From: Actinomycetes bacterium
Lineage (GTDB): Bacteria > Actinomycetota > Thermoleophilia > Solirubrobacterales > 70-9
DNA: 13,579 nucleotides
Assembly: GCA_023434465.1 (NCBI GenBank)
Contig: JAEYSQ010000079.1
Span: 1-13,579 of the forward strand
Direction of reading: 5' to 3'
Below are positions 1 through 6,597 of this stretch, piece by piece (position 1 is the first letter of the stretch; every line of letters starts with the position of its first letter). The notes under the pieces are model-generated. The model was given only the letters and a program-made list of their open reading frames with translations, searched no databases and had not been told where the DNA came from. Made by a program: the position numbers and the translations under genes.

Positions 1-59
1 AAACCGGCTTCTGTGTCGATGCTCACCCGCCAGAAGACTTGATCGGGGATACTGGGAAC

Positions 60-965
60 ATGACGGTACGCCAAACGATCGAGATTCACGGCCAGCCGGT
101 CACATTCCACAAGATGGGACAGGGACCACCGGTCCTCCTGGTCCACGGCATCACTTCGAGTTCACGCACCTGGAAATCGGTCATGCCGGACCTGGCTGCG
201 CGGCACACGGTGATCGCCCCCGACCTGCTCGGTCACGGCCGCTCCTCCAAGCCACAGGGCGATTACTCGCTCGGTGCCTACGCCAGCGGGATGCGCGACC
301 TGCTCGTCGCCCTCGAAGTTCCCAAGGTCACGGTGGTCGGGCACTCGCTCGGTGGCGGGATCGCCATGCAGTTCGCGTACCAGTTTCCGGATCTCATCTC
401 CCGGCTGGTGCTGGTCGACAGCGGCGGCATCGGCCGCGAGGTCAATCCGGTCCTTCGTGCCGCCGCCCTTCCCGGCGCCGAGTTCGTACTGCCACTGCTC
501 TTCACCCCGACGCTCCATGACGCCGGCCTCAAGGTGCGGAACTTCTTTGCCGGGATCGGCCTTCACGGGAGCGCCGACGTCGAGGGTGTGGCCGAGGGGT
601 TTGCATCACTGACCAAGGCCGACGCGCGTCGGGCTTTCGTCCACACGGTGCGCTCGGTGATCGACCCGAGCGGCCAGCGGGTCTCGGCTGCCGATCGGCT
701 CTATCTCACCGCCGATATCCCTTCGATGATCGTCTGGGGTGACCGCGACCGGATCATTCCCCCCTCCCACGCCGATCTCGCCCACGAGTTGATGCCGGGC
801 AGCAGGCTCGAAATCTTCCCCGGGGCCGGGCACTTCCCCTTCAACGACGACCCGGATCGTTTCATCGCGGTGCTCGAGGACTTCATCGCCACGACCGAAG
901 AGGCGAATCTCGACCAGGACCACATCCGGCGGATGCTGGTCGACCGCCAGGCCGAAGCGGCCTGA
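60..965 (+). CDS. alpha/beta-fold hydrolase
   Basis: This 301-residue protein is a serine hydrolase of the alpha/beta-hydrolase fold, probably cytoplasmic because no signal peptide is visible. Numbered from ATG 60, the oxyanion-hole HG is at 29-30, the nucleophile elbow GHSLGG puts Ser at 96, the acid is most likely Asp230 in WGDRDRIIP, and the catalytic His is 258 in GAGHFP. Residues between about 120 and 220 form the usual cap, which sets substrate choice; the sequence does not show whether the substrate is an ester, epoxide or C-C bond. The frame stays open upstream with a TTG at 39, but ATG 60 starts just before the first conserved strand and has GGGGA at 45-49. It converges on the next gene with 15 bases between the stops. 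Fold certain, substrate unknown. Confidence 0.9.
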   Translation: MTVRQTIEIHGQPVTFHKMGQGPPVLLVHGITSSSRTWKSVMPDLAARHTVIAPDLLGHGRSSKPQGDYSLGAYASGMRDLLVALEVPKVTVVGHSLGGGIAMQFAYQFPDLISRLVLVDSGGIGREVNPVLRAAALPGAEFVLPLLFTPTLHDAGLKVRNFFAGIGLHGSADVEGVAEGFASLTKADARRAFVHTVRSVIDPSGQRVSAADRLYLTADIPSMIVWGDRDRIIPPSHADLAHELMPGSRLEIFPGAGHFPFNDDPDRFIAVLEDFIATTEEANLDQDHIRRMLVDRQAEAA

Positions 966-980
966 TGGGCGACCGCGGGA

Positions 981-1307
981 TCAGCTCGCGGCGTCCCGGG
1001 CCCGTTCGAGTCCGGCGACTATCTCATTCACTTTTTCGCGCTTTTCGGCAGCAGTGATGAATCCGACGAAGGGACCGCCTTCAAACTGGAAAGTTGCCTG
1101 GACCAGCCTTTCCTTTTCTCCACCGAAGAGTTTCTTGCGGCGTTCGATCTCCTGCAAATCAACGGAGATGAATTTCGCTGCCGGAACCCTGGTTTTTGAC
1201 TCGCCCCCGCGAAGCTTCTCGAACCACTCTCCCTCGAGGACTATCGACTCGTTTGACTGCCCGTTGATCTCGATCACGGCGGAGATCTTACATGCGCCAT
1301 GAGGCAT
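981..1307 (-). CDS. small low-GC protein of unknown function
   Basis: A 108-residue soluble protein that I do not recognise with certainty. It has no signal peptide or membrane segment. The N-terminal two thirds look beta-rich (AVIEINGQSNESIVLEG, then SKTRVPAAKFISVDL), followed by a charged stretch (EIERRKKLFGGEKER), a strand pair (VQATFQFEGGPFVGFI) and a C-terminal helix. That strand-then-helix order resembles small PH-like domains such as DUF4429, but this is only an impression. I chose ATG 1307 because the frame upstream of it runs into the divergent gene; a GTG at residue 11 is the alternative, and neither has a good ribosome site, so leaderless translation is possible. Hand-counted GC over 1021-1200 is about 50%, against 73% at 181-240, which suggests a foreign origin. 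Confidence 0.6.
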   Translation of the reverse strand: MPHGACKISAVIEINGQSNESIVLEGEWFEKLRGGESKTRVPAAKFISVDLQEIERRKKLFGGEKERLVQATFQFEGGPFVGFITAAEKREKVNEIVAGLERARDAAS

Positions 1308-1311
1308 ACTC

Positions 1312-1791
1312 GTGGGTATGAGTGAAGAATTGCCGGTCGAGGAAGTGCTGGCGGCGCTGGAGGAGTACCAGCAGCTCACCATCGACCTCTACCGCGAGAA
1401 CGCCGGCGACCCGGAGGCCTGCGTCAAGGGCATGGTCCGCCTGCACCTGACCTGGACCGAGGATGATCCCGACCGGGCGAAGCTGGTCTCGCGCTACCGT
1501 GGACCGGTCATAGCCGGAGCCGGCAAGGAGCGCCTGAGCAACTCGAACGCCGCTTATTTCGAGCAGTCGAAGCGCTGGCTGAAAGAGTCGGCCGAATCCG
1601 GAACCATGCCCGCCCTGTCCTTCAACATCCTCCACGCGCTGGTCTTTGCCCCGAGCCAGGAACTTGCCAAACACTGGCTCGGCGGCCGTCTGAAGAAACG
1701 GCCGACCGAGTACGCGGAAGCGATGGGCGACGCAGCCTGGGCCGGGATCCTCGCGGCCGGCGCCGCACTTGAAAAGGAGGTTCGATCGTGA
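1312..1791 (+). CDS. TetR-like ligand-binding domain protein without HTH
   Basis: A 159-residue, probably all-helical soluble protein. Its pattern resembles the C-terminal effector and dimer domain of TetR-family regulators: a long first helix, then DPEACVKGMVRLHLTWTEDDPDRAKLV, an aromatic helix around NAAYFEQSKRWLKESAESGTMPALSFNILHALVFAPSQ, and a final alanine-rich helix. The roughly 50-residue N-terminal helix-turn-helix of a normal 190-220-residue TetR protein is absent. It was not missed through start choice, because TGA at 1300-1302 closes the frame just upstream. GTG 1312 has GAGG at 1301-1304 seven bases before it; ATG 1318 is the alternative and would leave a CATACT -10-like hexamer 7 bases upstream of a leaderless start. 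The gene overlaps the next by 4 bases, so the two products are probably made together. Domain assignment is moderate, role unknown. Confidence 0.65.
   Translation: MGMSEELPVEEVLAALEEYQQLTIDLYRENAGDPEACVKGMVRLHLTWTEDDPDRAKLVSRYRGPVIAGAGKERLSNSNAAYFEQSKRWLKESAESGTMPALSFNILHALVFAPSQELAKHWLGGRLKKRPTEYAEAMGDAAWAGILAAGAALEKEVRS
1772..1780 (+). promoter_or_regulatory. strong ribosome binding site for the amidohydrolase gene
   Basis: AAAAGGAGG is a near-perfect Shine-Dalgarno sequence inside the 3' end of the TetR-like gene, 7 bases before GTG 1788. It fixes that GTG as the start and shows that the amidohydrolase can recruit ribosomes on its own as well as by coupling through the GTGA overlap. Confidence 0.8.
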
Positions 1792-2606
1792 CCGTCGATG
1801 CCTGGACGCAGCACCCGACCGTGCGGTTGATGCAGCACCGCAGTCTCGAGTCGCTCCTGCGCTGGACCGACCAGGAGGCGCCGAGCAAGGAGATCCCGAT
1901 CGACGTGACGGTCGCCGCGATGGATGCAGCCGGGGTGAGTGCCGGGATGCTCAGCGCCTGGCATGCGCCGTCCGGGCCGCTGATCGGAAACGACGAGGTG
2001 GCACGGTGGTGTTCGGCCCATCCCGACCGTTTCTTCGGACTCGCGTCGGTCGACATCTCCCGGCCCATGGAAGCGGTCCGCGAGTTGCGCCGCCGGGTCG
2101 AAGAGGATGGCTTCAGGGGCCTTCGCCAGCTGCCGTGGCTGTGGGAGACCCCGCCCACCGACCGCCGCTTCTATCCCCTCCTCGCCACCTGCGTCGAGCT
2201 GGGGATCCCGTTCTGCACCCAGATCGGCCACACCGGGCCGCTGATGCCTTCGGAGGTCGGCCGTCCGATTCCCTACATCGACCAGGTTGCGATCGACTTT
2301 CCCGAACTGGTCATCGTCGGGGGTCACATCGGCTATCCGTGGACCGAGGAGATCGTCGCCGTCTGTCGCAAACACCCGAACGTCTACATCGACACTTCGG
2401 CCTATACCCCGGGACGCTACCCGCCGGAACTGGTCAAGTACATGAAGTCGAACTCGGGCCGCAAGCGCGTGCTTTGGGGTTCGAACTACCCGATGATCAG
2501 CCCCTCTGCAGCCCTGCAGGGAGTCGACTCTCTCGGCCTGGACGACGAAACCAAAGGGCTCTTTCTCGAAGGCAACGCGGAGCGCGTGTTCAAGCTGGAT
2601 CGGTAA
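1788..2606 (+). CDS. amidohydrolase-2 family protein with altered metal site
   Basis: A 272-residue TIM-barrel protein of the amidohydrolase-2 (ACMSD-like) group. Visible family marks are GFRGLRQL (108-115), QIGHTGP with His148, GGHIGYPW with His180, YIDTSAY (200-206), LWGSNYP (229-235) and the closing EGNAERVFKL. Two normal ligand sites differ. The N-terminal HxH on strand 1 reads DAWTQHP (4-10), leaving one His at 9, and the strand-8 Asp of the usual GxDYP is Asn233. A reduced or absent metal site, or chemistry unlike a typical decarboxylase or hydrolase, is therefore possible. I have the impression that similar WxQHP and GTNYP forms exist in other actinobacterial members, so this may define a subfamily rather than decay. 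The start is set by the strong ribosome site. The 3' end overlaps the convergent SGNH gene by 17 bases. Confidence 0.85.
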   Translation: MTVDAWTQHPTVRLMQHRSLESLLRWTDQEAPSKEIPIDVTVAAMDAAGVSAGMLSAWHAPSGPLIGNDEVARWCSAHPDRFFGLASVDISRPMEAVRELRRRVEEDGFRGLRQLPWLWETPPTDRRFYPLLATCVELGIPFCTQIGHTGPLMPSEVGRPIPYIDQVAIDFPELVIVGGHIGYPWTEEIVAVCRKHPNVYIDTSAYTPGRYPPELVKYMKSNSGRKRVLWGSNYPMISPSAALQGVDSLGLDDETKGLFLEGNAERVFKLDR

Positions 2607-3414
2607 CCGTGGGACGGTCCTGCCCGGACCGGACCTCGACCGGGCTCAGATCGGGACGTTTGGCAAAGCGCCCGTCGCCGGATGATTTGCCGGCCAGTCG
2701 CCGGTAGATCCAGGGAACGAAGAAGGCACCGGCCCACCGTGCCTCCGCCGTCAACTGTTCCCGCAGGCGGGGTTTCGGGCGGACGGGCACCTGGCCGAGC
2801 CAGGACTGCCCTTCCGGCAACGGTTCGACCAGCGAGAACATGCCGTCGGCAAGTACCTGGTGACCGGCCGAGTTCAGATGAAGCCGGTCCGGGCACCAGT
2901 GATCCGGATCGGCCACGTCGCTCGACCCGGATATGTCGAGCAGCAGAGTGCCGTGCCGGTCCGCGATCCGGCCCAGTCCGCGGTTGAACTCGGCCATCGT
3001 GTCACTAAGGAGCCGGCCGAGCGGCATCATCAGCGCCGGGTCGGGATAATTGATCGTGATCACGGTCGCTCCGGACGCCGCGAGTCGTTCCTGCATTACG
3101 TCCATCCTCGCGAGAACGAGATCCAGGTCGCAACCGGGACGCAGGACGTCGTTCAACCCACCGACCAGACTGACCAGGTCCGGCTTCATTCCCAGCGCCA
3201 GTTCAATCTGGTCCTCGTCGATCTGCGCGAGCAGTTTGCCGCGGACCGCCAGGTTCGCGTACAGCAGGTTGCCCTGCTTGAGGGCCAGTCGCTCGGCGAA
3301 TCGGTCGGCCCATCCCCGTTCGGTCCCGCCGGGTCCGGTCGGGTCCCCGACGCCCTCGGTCTGACTGTCACCGATCGCTACGAAACGTTCGAAATTCCGC
3401 CTGCCCCCTGCCAT
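2590..3414 (-). CDS. SGNH/GDSL-family hydrolase
   Basis: A 274-residue esterase or lipase of the SGNH superfamily. All four blocks are present: GDSQ with nucleophile Ser17, Gly59 in NLAVRG, Asn88 in GGLND, and Asp176-x-x-His179 in DRLHLN. There is no signal peptide, so it probably acts in the cytoplasm. After the catalytic domain (to about 200) comes a basic tail, with REQLTAEARW followed by a PWIYRRL helix and SSGDGRFAKRP, a type of ending I associate with actinobacterial SGNH proteins of unknown substrate. ATG 3414 is preceded by AAGGTG at a good distance. It is the last gene of a three-gene operon, 30 bases after the sulfatase, so removal of acyl or acetyl groups from the same substrate is a reasonable inference. 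The start GDSQ replaces the textbook GDSL, which is common. Confidence 0.9.
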   Translation of the reverse strand: MAGGRRNFERFVAIGDSQTEGVGDPTGPGGTERGWADRFAERLALKQGNLLYANLAVRGKLLAQIDEDQIELALGMKPDLVSLVGGLNDVLRPGCDLDLVLARMDVMQERLAASGATVITINYPDPALMMPLGRLLSDTMAEFNRGLGRIADRHGTLLLDISGSSDVADPDHWCPDRLHLNSAGHQVLADGMFSLVEPLPEGQSWLGQVPVRPKPRLREQLTAEARWAGAFFVPWIYRRLAGKSSGDGRFAKRPDLSPVEVRSGQDRPTVTDPA

Positions 3415-3444
3415 GCGCGCACCTTACCCGGCTCGGCCGGCCGG

Positions 3445-5061
3445 TCAGACGGGCATTCGGTCGATCGTCGCCGGCAGAGCCGGAACCCGGCAGCGCTTCA
3501 TCTCCGCCTTGAGTCCTTCCCGCATGCTGACCAGCAACTCGCGGTCGGCCGGGCTGAGCGGACGGCCGGTGTCACGATCGACCAGGTTGTTGACCTGGTC
3601 CGGGTCCCGCTTGCGGTCGTAGAGCTCGAACTCGGGCGGACCGCCATGCGGATTCAGATAGATCGCGTAGGTGGCTTCGGGCGTGCGCCAGGCGCGGATC
3701 CGGTTTGCTCCCGGCGTCACGTCGCGGTACGCGGTGCCGGACTGGTGATCGTCATAGGTGAAAAGGGTTCCCTCCTGCACCGAGTCGGCTTCCTGCCTCA
3801 GAACCGGCATCAGGCTGCGGCCGCGGAGTTCGAGGCCGTCGGTGTCCACCCCGGCCAGATCGGCCATGGTCGGCAGCAAATCGCAGAGCGAGGCGGGCGC
3901 GCCGGTCCGGCGCGGTTCCGGGAAAAGCTGCGGATTGGAGACGATCAGGGGCACATTGACCGTCTCTTCGTAGGCGTTGAACATCTTCTGGCGGAGGCCT
4001 CCGTGTGACATGCCGAGATCACCATGATCAGAGGTGCGGAAGATCACGGTCTTCGAGCGCAGCGACCCGGGATCTTCCGGATCTCCCAGCGCCTCCAGTA
4101 CGCGGCCGATCTTGGCGTCGGCAAGACGATGAAGGTGGGCGTAAAAGCGGCAGTACTCGAGCTTCTGCTGGCCTTCGATCGGTCCCAGGAAGCCCAGTTG
4201 ACCCACCTTGAGCATGGCGTGCGCCCGGGGCTTGTTCTTCAGGGTCTCGTCAACGGTCGGCGGCAGCTCGACCGCGTCGAGGTCGGCCCACTCGGCATCC
4301 GAGTACCCGCCTTCCTCATAGGACGAGGGGTAGCCGAGCACGTCATGCGGGTTGACCAGCGAGAAGATCAGCGCCCAGGGTTCTTCCGGGGGATCAGCCA
4401 GGAACTGCTCGGCCTGGCGAGTGAAATCCTCGTCGTAGCCTTCCTTGCTCTTGCCGGCCTTGTTGCCGCCACCGAAATGGCTGGGCTCGATGTTCTCGCC
4501 GGCGTCCGGCGGTTCCCAGCCCTCGAAGCCGTACTCGTCCGCGAGCCGCTGGGAATCGGCCTGTGACCAGTCGCTGCCGACCGGCTGGGTCAGATGCCAC
4601 TTCCCTTTCAGGACCGTCTTGTACCCGGCCCGTTTGAGGACGCTCGGCAGGTTCTCCATGTCGGGGTCGAGTTCACGCTCGTCGGTTCCCCCGTCGGGCC
4701 GGCGGATTGCTCCCTTGACGGTGTTGGTGAGCATCTCGACGGGGGACATCTCACCCGAGCGAACGGCATCGACGCCCTTGCGCAGAGCGTGCTTGCTGTG
4801 TTGGCGGTTGATCTCCGCCCCGCCCCGGGTCAGGGTCAGGTCGACACCGTGCTCGGCCGGCCAGCGGCCGGTGAAAAGCGAAGCCCGGCTCGGCGAGCAC
4901 ATGCACGACGCGATCGAGGCCTGCTCGAAGGTAACTCCGGTCCGGGCCAGCTCCGCGTCGGCTGGCATCAGCTGGTCGAGCCACTCCTGGTCCTCGGGCC
5001 AATGCATCGGGTAGCGCTGCTGGTCGGTGATGATCAGCAACAGGTTGGGTGGTGTCGTCAC
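3445..5061 (-). CDS. type I (formylglycine) sulfatase
   Basis: A 538-residue arylsulfatase-type enzyme of the alkaline phosphatase superfamily. Numbered from GTG 5061, the modification motif CSPSRASLFTGR puts the formylglycine cysteine at 55 and its Arg at 59. TDQQR gives metal ligand Asp13, KGKWH gives Lys154 and His156, NPHD gives His239, and SDHGDLG gives Asp345 and His346. A later Lys359 lies in LRQKMF. Every residue expected for sulfate ester hydrolysis is there. Activity needs a formylglycine-generating enzyme, which is not in this window. No signal peptide is seen with either start, so the substrate would have to be intracellular. An unusual Lys/Arg-rich segment (about 78-130) precedes KGKWH. 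I prefer GTG 5061, five bases after AAGGGGA; TTG 5088 would add 9 basic residues and has no ribosome site. Substrate cannot be told. Confidence 0.92.
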   Translation of the reverse strand: MTTPPNLLLIITDQQRYPMHWPEDQEWLDQLMPADAELARTGVTFEQASIASCMCSPSRASLFTGRWPAEHGVDLTLTRGGAEINRQHSKHALRKGVDAVRSGEMSPVEMLTNTVKGAIRRPDGGTDERELDPDMENLPSVLKRAGYKTVLKGKWHLTQPVGSDWSQADSQRLADEYGFEGWEPPDAGENIEPSHFGGGNKAGKSKEGYDEDFTRQAEQFLADPPEEPWALIFSLVNPHDVLGYPSSYEEGGYSDAEWADLDAVELPPTVDETLKNKPRAHAMLKVGQLGFLGPIEGQQKLEYCRFYAHLHRLADAKIGRVLEALGDPEDPGSLRSKTVIFRTSDHGDLGMSHGGLRQKMFNAYEETVNVPLIVSNPQLFPEPRRTGAPASLCDLLPTMADLAGVDTDGLELRGRSLMPVLRQEADSVQEGTLFTYDDHQSGTAYRDVTPGANRIRAWRTPEATYAIYLNPHGGPPEFELYDRKRDPDQVNNLVDRDTGRPLSPADRELLVSMREGLKAEMKRCRVPALPATIDRMPV

Positions 5062-5066
5062 GCTCT

Positions 5067-5073
5067 TCCCCTT
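5067..5073 (-). promoter_or_regulatory. ribosome binding site deciding the sulfatase start
   Basis: On the minus strand AAGGGGA ends five bases before GTG 5061. No comparable site precedes the upstream TTG 5088, which sits one base past the stop of the secreted-protein gene. This is the reason for choosing the shorter sulfatase. Confidence 0.5.
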
Positions 5074-5089
5074 CGTCTTCTTCGCCAAC

Positions 5090-6448
5090 TCAGAGACCGG
5101 CTTTCGGACAGCCCAGCTTCTGGAATCCGGCCTTGCTGGTGTACTTGCCGCGCGGGTAGTAGCGACCCATCACCCTGGCCGCGTCATAGGGCGAGCCGAC
5201 CTTCTGGATCGAGTGCTTGAAGCCGGGGGCCGGGATCACGTTGCGGGTCAGAAGCAGGCCGGCGTCTCTCCGGCCGACGCCATCACCGTCCGGATCGGCG
5301 GCCAGGAAGGCGACCCCGCATTTGCGCTTCGCGTTCCAGGGCCGGTCGGCAGCCTTCGCGACGACGATCGTGTAGCGCCGCTTCTTGCCCTTGAGGGGAA
5401 CCTGTTCGTCAAAGAGGCAGCGATGGGTCCGGGTAGTGGCCAGTGATTCGAGCGTGCACATGTCCCACTCGACCAGCTGGGCCGCTCTTGTCCTGCGGTT
5501 GCCGCGCCAGGTCTTCGGGGTGGTCGGCATGCTGCCCTTGAGCACCAGCACCTTGCCGAAGCGGGTGCTGAAGGCGCCGGTCATGTACCGGGCGTCGTTG
5601 TTTGCGTAAAGGGTGCCGACCTCCGCCGGGTTCGCCTTCCAGGCAGCGTCGAACTCGGCCTGGGTCCGGTAACGGGCGAGCGAGAGCGGCAGGTTGAAGA
5701 ACTTGATGAAGCCGAACTCGGGCTCGGCCGGGTTGACGAGCGGGTCCTTGCCCGGCCAGTTGACCAGGGAGTCGTAGACCGGGAGCGGAATGTTGTTGGC
5801 CTTGTAATCGTGATTCGAGTTGAGGGCCGCGCAAAGGGCCTTTCCGGTCAGCACGGTGCCGTCGGCGAGCCTCAGTTCCGGCCTCGGGATCGGGACGCCA
5901 CCGGCCCTGTTGCGACGCTTGTCGGGGACGTAAACGCGGTAGATGATGTCCTGGTAGGACTCCGAAGAGGGGGCCGCGTAAAGGGTGTTCCGGGCCGGGT
6001 TCGCCGGGCCGGGCGTTGCGAGGACCCGAACCGTCCAGGACCGCTTCCTGGCCTTGCGGTCGCGGCCTGGCAGGCTCGTATTGACCGAACCCTTGTCGGG
6101 CCTGATCTGGCGGTCGGATACCGAGCCGGTCGGAACGCCGCCGCTCGATTCGTACGCGTTGAGAGAGGAGTAGCGGGCGTGCGGGTACTGGCCCCGAAGC
6201 CGGAGCACCGCCCCTTCGGGGGCGCGGAACTTGGCACCCCAGTAAGTGATCTCGGTACCGGGGAAGGCGGTGTTCGTCTTCTCGTTGGCAGCCGTGAAGG
6301 GCCCGGTCCAGAAACAGCCGACGGTCGGAAGACCCTGAGGGTTGTGACCGTCAGGCACCAGCGCCGCGCGAGCGGGAACCGCCAGGGCGGCAGCCGCGAC
6401 GAGCGCGGCAATCATGATCGGTAACGGTCTCTTCAGTGCTGCCTTCAT
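5090..6448 (-). CDS. secreted six-cysteine protein of unknown function
   Basis: A 452-residue exported protein. Residues 1-28 are a clear Sec signal peptide: basic start, hydrophobic core IMIAALVAAAALAVP, and ARA before the predicted cut. The mature part has six cysteines (45, 206, 331, 344, 377, 447), an even number that fits three disulfides. Notable conserved-looking stretches are YPHARYSSLNAY (88-99), EFGFIKFFNLPLSLARY (244-260), and near the end ADPDGDGVGRRDAGLL (384-399), whose DxDxDG spacing resembles a calcium loop. I do not recognise a catalytic motif or named family and assign no activity. AGGAGA precedes ATG 6448 at a good distance. It is the first gene of the operon that carries the sulfatase and SGNH hydrolase, which hints at a role in binding or processing their substrate outside the cell. 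Confidence 0.88.
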   Translation of the reverse strand: MKAALKRPLPIMIAALVAAAALAVPARAALVPDGHNPQGLPTVGCFWTGPFTAANEKTNTAFPGTEITYWGAKFRAPEGAVLRLRGQYPHARYSSLNAYESSGGVPTGSVSDRQIRPDKGSVNTSLPGRDRKARKRSWTVRVLATPGPANPARNTLYAAPSSESYQDIIYRVYVPDKRRNRAGGVPIPRPELRLADGTVLTGKALCAALNSNHDYKANNIPLPVYDSLVNWPGKDPLVNPAEPEFGFIKFFNLPLSLARYRTQAEFDAAWKANPAEVGTLYANNDARYMTGAFSTRFGKVLVLKGSMPTTPKTWRGNRRTRAAQLVEWDMCTLESLATTRTHRCLFDEQVPLKGKKRRYTIVVAKAADRPWNAKRKCGVAFLAADPDGDGVGRRDAGLLLTRNVIPAPGFKHSIQKVGSPYDAARVMGRYYPRGKYTSKAGFQKLGCPKAGL

Positions 6449-6452
6449 GCCT

Positions 6453-6458
6453 TCTCCT
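6453..6458 (-). promoter_or_regulatory. ribosome binding site of the secreted-protein gene
   Basis: AGGAGA on the minus strand, four bases before ATG 6448, supports this start and places the N-terminal signal peptide in frame. Confidence 0.7.
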
Positions 6459-6502
6459 GGTTCTGATCTCGCTGGGGACGGCGCCAGCTGGCTGGAGTTT
6501 AC

Positions 6503-6514
6503 TGACGCACGTCA
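6503..6514. promoter_or_regulatory. candidate operator palindrome TGACG-CA-CGTCA
   Basis: This 12-bp element has perfect 5-bp arms (TGACG/CGTCA). It begins directly after the -10 hexamer proposed for the minus-strand operon and would cover its transcription start, a common place for a repressor site. It also lies 83 bases before the dinB start. The binding protein is unknown; TetR and GntR family sites can look like this. Confidence 0.4.
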
Positions 6515-6544
6515 AGTATTCATCAGAACCCGGGCCGCGGTCAA
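6515..6544 (-). promoter_or_regulatory. sigma70-like promoter of the secreted protein-sulfatase-SGNH operon
   Basis: On the minus strand, TTGACC (plus positions 6539-6544, 5 of 6 matches to the -35 consensus) and AATACT (6515-6520, 4 of 6 to the -10 consensus) are 18 bases apart. Transcription would begin near 6508 and leave a leader of about 60 bases before ATG 6448. It stands out as the best hexamer pair I see in this 148-base divergent gap. Confidence 0.5.
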
Positions 6545-6583
6545 TAGTTGCCCCCATCGCCGAATTGGCGACAGCCCCGCCTG

Positions 6584-6597
6584 CGAACATGGGTTCG
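6584..6597. promoter_or_regulatory. LexA (SOS) box at the dinB start
   Basis: CGAACATGGGTTCG has the CGAAC-N4-GTTCG form of the LexA site known in Bacillus and actinobacteria. It matches the published CGAACRNRYGTTCG pattern at 13 of 14 positions; the exception is the last base of the spacer. Its final G is the first base of the dinB GTG codon. I found no second GAAC-N4-GTTC while scanning the first half of the window. The position implies SOS control of dinB and a transcript that starts very close to the codon or is blocked just after initiation. Confidence 0.75.

Noticed and set aside
1..42. Possible end of an upstream gene: frame 1 is open from the left edge to TGA at 40-42.
   Set aside because: Only 13 codons are visible and two other frames are open as well; nothing identifies it as coding.
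966..1000. Imperfect GC hairpin (GGG...CCGCG / CGCGG...CCC) between the convergent stops of the alpha/beta hydrolase and the low-GC gene.
   Set aside because: Interrupted stem, no T tract on either strand, and it runs into coding sequence; not strong enough to call a terminator.
2860..4008. 382-codon plus-strand ORF opposite the SGNH hydrolase and sulfatase.
   Set aside because: Both opposite-strand genes have complete active-site motifs; this frame shows none and has atypical composition.
6414..6596. N-terminal extension of dinB to an in-frame ATG at 6414.
   Set aside because: It would overlap the divergent signal-peptide gene, contains the operon promoter and LexA box, and adds residues not found in DinB proteins.
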